From NCBI RefSeq assembly GCF_030580915.1, contig NZ_JAUQTA010000001.1:2170001-2234000 (forward strand): a DNA stretch of 64,000 nt, given 5' to 3'. Below, in pieces: positions 60,329-64,000 of the stretch (position 1 is the first letter of the stretch; the number at the start of each line of letters is the position of its first letter). The position numbers and the translations under genes are program-made. The stretch is from Nocardioides jiangxiensis (lineage in GTDB: Bacteria; Actinomycetota; Actinomycetes; Propionibacteriales; Nocardioidaceae). Below the pieces are notes generated by a model, which worked only from the letters and a program-made list of their open reading frames with translations, did no database searches and was not told the origin of the DNA.

Positions 60329-61346
60329 AGGTGCGGGTCCTCGGTGCCGGCGTCATCGGCCTCGCCTGTGCGTGGGAGCTGACCCGACGCGGCCACACGG
60401 TCGAGGTGGTGGACCCGGCGCCGGGCGCGGGTGCCTCCCACGCGGCGGCGGGCATGCTCTGCCCCGCCGGCGAGCTGTGGCACGGCGAAGAGGACCTGTG
60501 GCGCCTCGGGCGCGAGTCCGCCGCGCTCTGGCCCGCGTTCGCCTCGCAGCTCGGCGTCGAGGTGCACCGCACCGGCACGCTCCTCGCCGGAGCAGACGCC
60601 GGCGACCTCCAGGAGATCGACCGGCAGCTCGCCCTGCTCGCTGCGGCAGGCACGGTCGTCGAGCCGCTCGGTCGCCGGGAGCTGCAGGCGACCGAGCCCG
60701 GGCTCGGTCGGGTGGCGGGCGGTGCCCTGCTGCCGGAGGACCACAGCGTCGACCCGCGGTCCGTCGTCGCCGCACTCCTCGCGCGGGTGCCGGTCACCCG
60801 TTCCTCCGTCGGCCTCCACGTCGCCGACCCGGCGTACGACGTGACGGTCGTGGCCACCGGATCCGACCTGCCCGAGCCCTTCGCGCACCTGGTCCGCCCC
60901 GTGCGCGGCGAGATCCTGCGCGTCCGCACCGACGACGCGCCCCGCCACGTCGTGCGCGGCCTCGTGCACGGGGAGCCGGTCTACGTCGTGCCCCGTGCGG
61001 GGTCGGACGAGGTCGTCATCGGGGCCACGTCGGAGGAGCACGACGGTCCGGCCGTGGTCACCGTCGAGGGTGTGCACCGCCTGCTCGACGCGGCCCGTCA
61101 GCTGCTGCCCTCGCTGGACCGCGCAGCGTTCGTCGAGGCGATCGCGCGCAACCGTCCCGGCACCCGCGACAACCTCCCGCTGGTCGGTCCCAGCGGGGTC
61201 GACGGTGTCGTCCTCGCCGCGGGCCACTACCGGCACGGCGTGCTCCTCGCGCCGCTCACCGCACGCCTCGTCGCCGACCAGCTCGAGACCGGAGCCGTCG
61301 ACGTCGCGCTCGACCCGCGGCGTCCCGCACTCGAAGGAGCCCCCGC

Positions 61347-61350
<4 letters not shown>
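60325..61350 (+). CDS. thiO: Glycine oxidase ThiO
   Basis: 341 aa, ATG 60325 (ATGA overlap). FAD enzyme oxidising glycine to dehydroglycine for thiazole formation. DAO-type fold: FAD motif VRVLGAGVIGLACAWEL, the flavin-binding region GASHAAAGMLCPAGE, and the C-terminal GTRDNLPLVGPSGVDGVVLAAGHYRHGVLLAP. Its presence instead of thiH means an aerobic thiazole pathway. Confidence 0.93.
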
Positions 61351-62887
<1,537 letters not shown>

Positions 62888-62891
<4 letters not shown>

Positions 62892-63751
62892 CCCCGCCGG
62901 TCGTCCTCACCGTCGCCGGTACGGACTCGGGCGGAGGGGCCGGCATCGCGGCCGACCTGGCGACCTTCGCTGCGCTCGGCGTGCACGGGACGTGCGTGGT
63001 CGCCGCGGTGACCGCCCAGGACACCACCGCGGTCCACGCCGTCCACGCGGTGCCGTTCGACGTGGTCGCTGCCCAGCTCGACGCGGTGATCGCCGACCTT
63101 CCTCCCGTCGTCGTGAAGACCGGCATGCTCGCCACGGCCGACGTCGCCCGGCTGGTGGCCCGCTGGTGTGCGGGGAGCCCATCCCGCCAGCTGGTCGTGG
63201 ACCCGGTGCTGCGGGCCACCACCGGCGCTGCGCTGGCCGACGACGACCTGGTGCGCGCCTACGCCGCCGTGCTGCTGCCCGTCGCGACCGTGGTCACCCC
63301 GAACGCTGCCGAAGCCCGCGCGCTGCTCGCTCTCGCCGCCGACGACCCCACGCCCTCGCGTGAGCTCGCCGGGCTGCTCGCCGCGCAGCTCGCCGGCCCG
63401 GCCGTGGTCCTGACCGGTGGCCCGCTCGGCGCTCCGGCGGCCTCCTCGTCGACCTGCATCGACTGGCTGACCCGCCCCGGCGACGAGCCCGTCGCGATCG
63501 AGCACCCCGCCGTCGCGACCCCCAACGACCACGGAACCGGCTGTACGCACGCCAGTGCGCTGGCCGCCTTCCTGGCCCACGGACACGACGTCGCCACCGC
63601 CGCGGCCCGGGCTGCGGCGTACGTCTCCGGCCAGCTCGTCGCCAGCCGCGGCTGGCAGCTGGGCAGCGGCCGCGGGCCGATCGCCCACACCACTGATCCG
63701 AACACCATCCTGCCCCGCACGACCATCCCGTCCACCGAGGAGACCGCATGA
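62888..63751 (+). CDS. thiD: HMP / HMP-phosphate kinase ThiD
   Basis: 287 aa from GTG 62888 (GTGA overlap). Phosphorylates hydroxymethylpyrimidine twice. Ribokinase fold with TVAGTDSGGGAGIAADLATFAALG, AVTAQDT, VVKTGMLAT, VVDPVLRATTG and the C-terminal PNDHGTGCTHASALAAFLAHG with the catalytic residue region. Starts within the tenI stop. Confidence 0.95.
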
Positions 63752-64000
63752 CCGCGACCGACGCCGAGCGCACCATCGAGCGCACGGAGACCAGCCCGTT
63801 CCACGAGCCGGTGCACCCGGCCCACAGCCGCGTCCTCAAGGGCGATCTCGGCGTCCCCTTCACGCGGGTCGAGCTGACCAACGGCTCCACCTTCGACCGC
63901 TACACCACCGAGGGCCCGGGCTCCCAGCCCGAGGTCGGCCTGCCGCTGCTGCGCCAGGCCTGGATCGAGGCCCGCGACGACTCCGAGGAGTACGACGGCC
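63748..64000 (+). CDS. thiC: Phosphomethylpyrimidine synthase ThiC, N-terminal part
   Basis: ATG 63748 (ATGA overlap with thiD). About 84 residues are visible before the window ends. The ThiC N-terminal block is recognisable in PFTRVELTNGS and YTTEGPGSQPEVGLPLLRQAWIEAR. The radical-SAM core would lie beyond the window. ThiC makes HMP-phosphate from aminoimidazole ribotide, so both thiamine halves are made by this operon. Confidence 0.9.
   Translation, partial: MTATDAERTIERTETSPFHEPVHPAHSRVLKGDLGVPFTRVELTNGSTFDRYTTEGPGSQPEVGLPLLRQAWIEARDDSEEYDG

Overview
The window is a 64 kb piece of a very GC-rich (about 70%) actinobacterial chromosome. The best guess is Nocardioides or a close relative (Nocardioidaceae). 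Pointers are mycothiol S-conjugate amidase (Mca), a DUF4307 protein beside it, DUF6131- and DUF2207-type membrane proteins, a PIN-PhoH protein, GTG starts in many genes, and leaderless promoters with a TAnnnT box 6-8 nt before the start codon. I saw no rRNA, tRNA, CRISPR array, insertion sequence or phage module. It reads as core chromosome with one carbohydrate-use island.

Layout. 1-10.3 kb: a truncated SGNH hydrolase, then the transsulfuration genes cbs and metB, msrA, several small membrane proteins, an AI-2E family transporter and ilvA, ending in a large nested hairpin against greA. 10.3-13 kb: greA, a DUF4307 gene, mca with a small membrane protein, and a thioredoxin. 13-18.4 kb: an OmpR/PhoP-type two-component system, then a tightly overlapped operon for a flavin-based membrane electron chain: a Pro/Gly-rich membrane protein, a ferric-reductase-like flavocytochrome, an FMN-binding protein and an ApbE flavin transferase. 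The same 11-bp-phased TCACAGG-type repeat sits before the regulator and before that operon. 18.4-29.3 kb: membrane proteins, a YyaL/DUF255 protein, a luciferase-like oxidoreductase, a TetR plus serine hydrolase pair with a candidate operator, a DUF1353 protein, a hemolysin III family protein and a cis-prenyltransferase.

29.3-41.3 kb: a PIN-PhoH protein behind a strongly folded leader with a tRNA-like hairpin, a secreted transglycosylase-like protein behind another folded leader, two unrelated fumarases (class II and class I), a spermidine-synthase-like protein, DoxX, a large secreted protein of unknown function, an FAD monooxygenase-like protein, and PLDc_N and YdeI family proteins. 41.3-58 kb: a starch/maltodextrin island with a secreted alpha-amylase with two CBM20 modules, a 1803-residue amylopullulanase, an intracellular alpha-glucosidase, a maltose-type ABC importer with its own ATPase and a PfkB kinase, and two closely similar LacI regulators. 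Candidate LacI-type and CRP-type sites flank the divergent promoters.

58-64 kb: an ECF41-type sigma factor with its usual carboxymuconolactone decarboxylase partner and a matching promoter, then a TPP riboswitch and a thiamine operon (thiE, thiO, thiS, thiG, tenI-like, thiD, thiC) cut by the window end. Most cistrons in the flavin, maltose and thiamine operons overlap by 4 bp (ATGA or GTGA), which suggests coupled translation.
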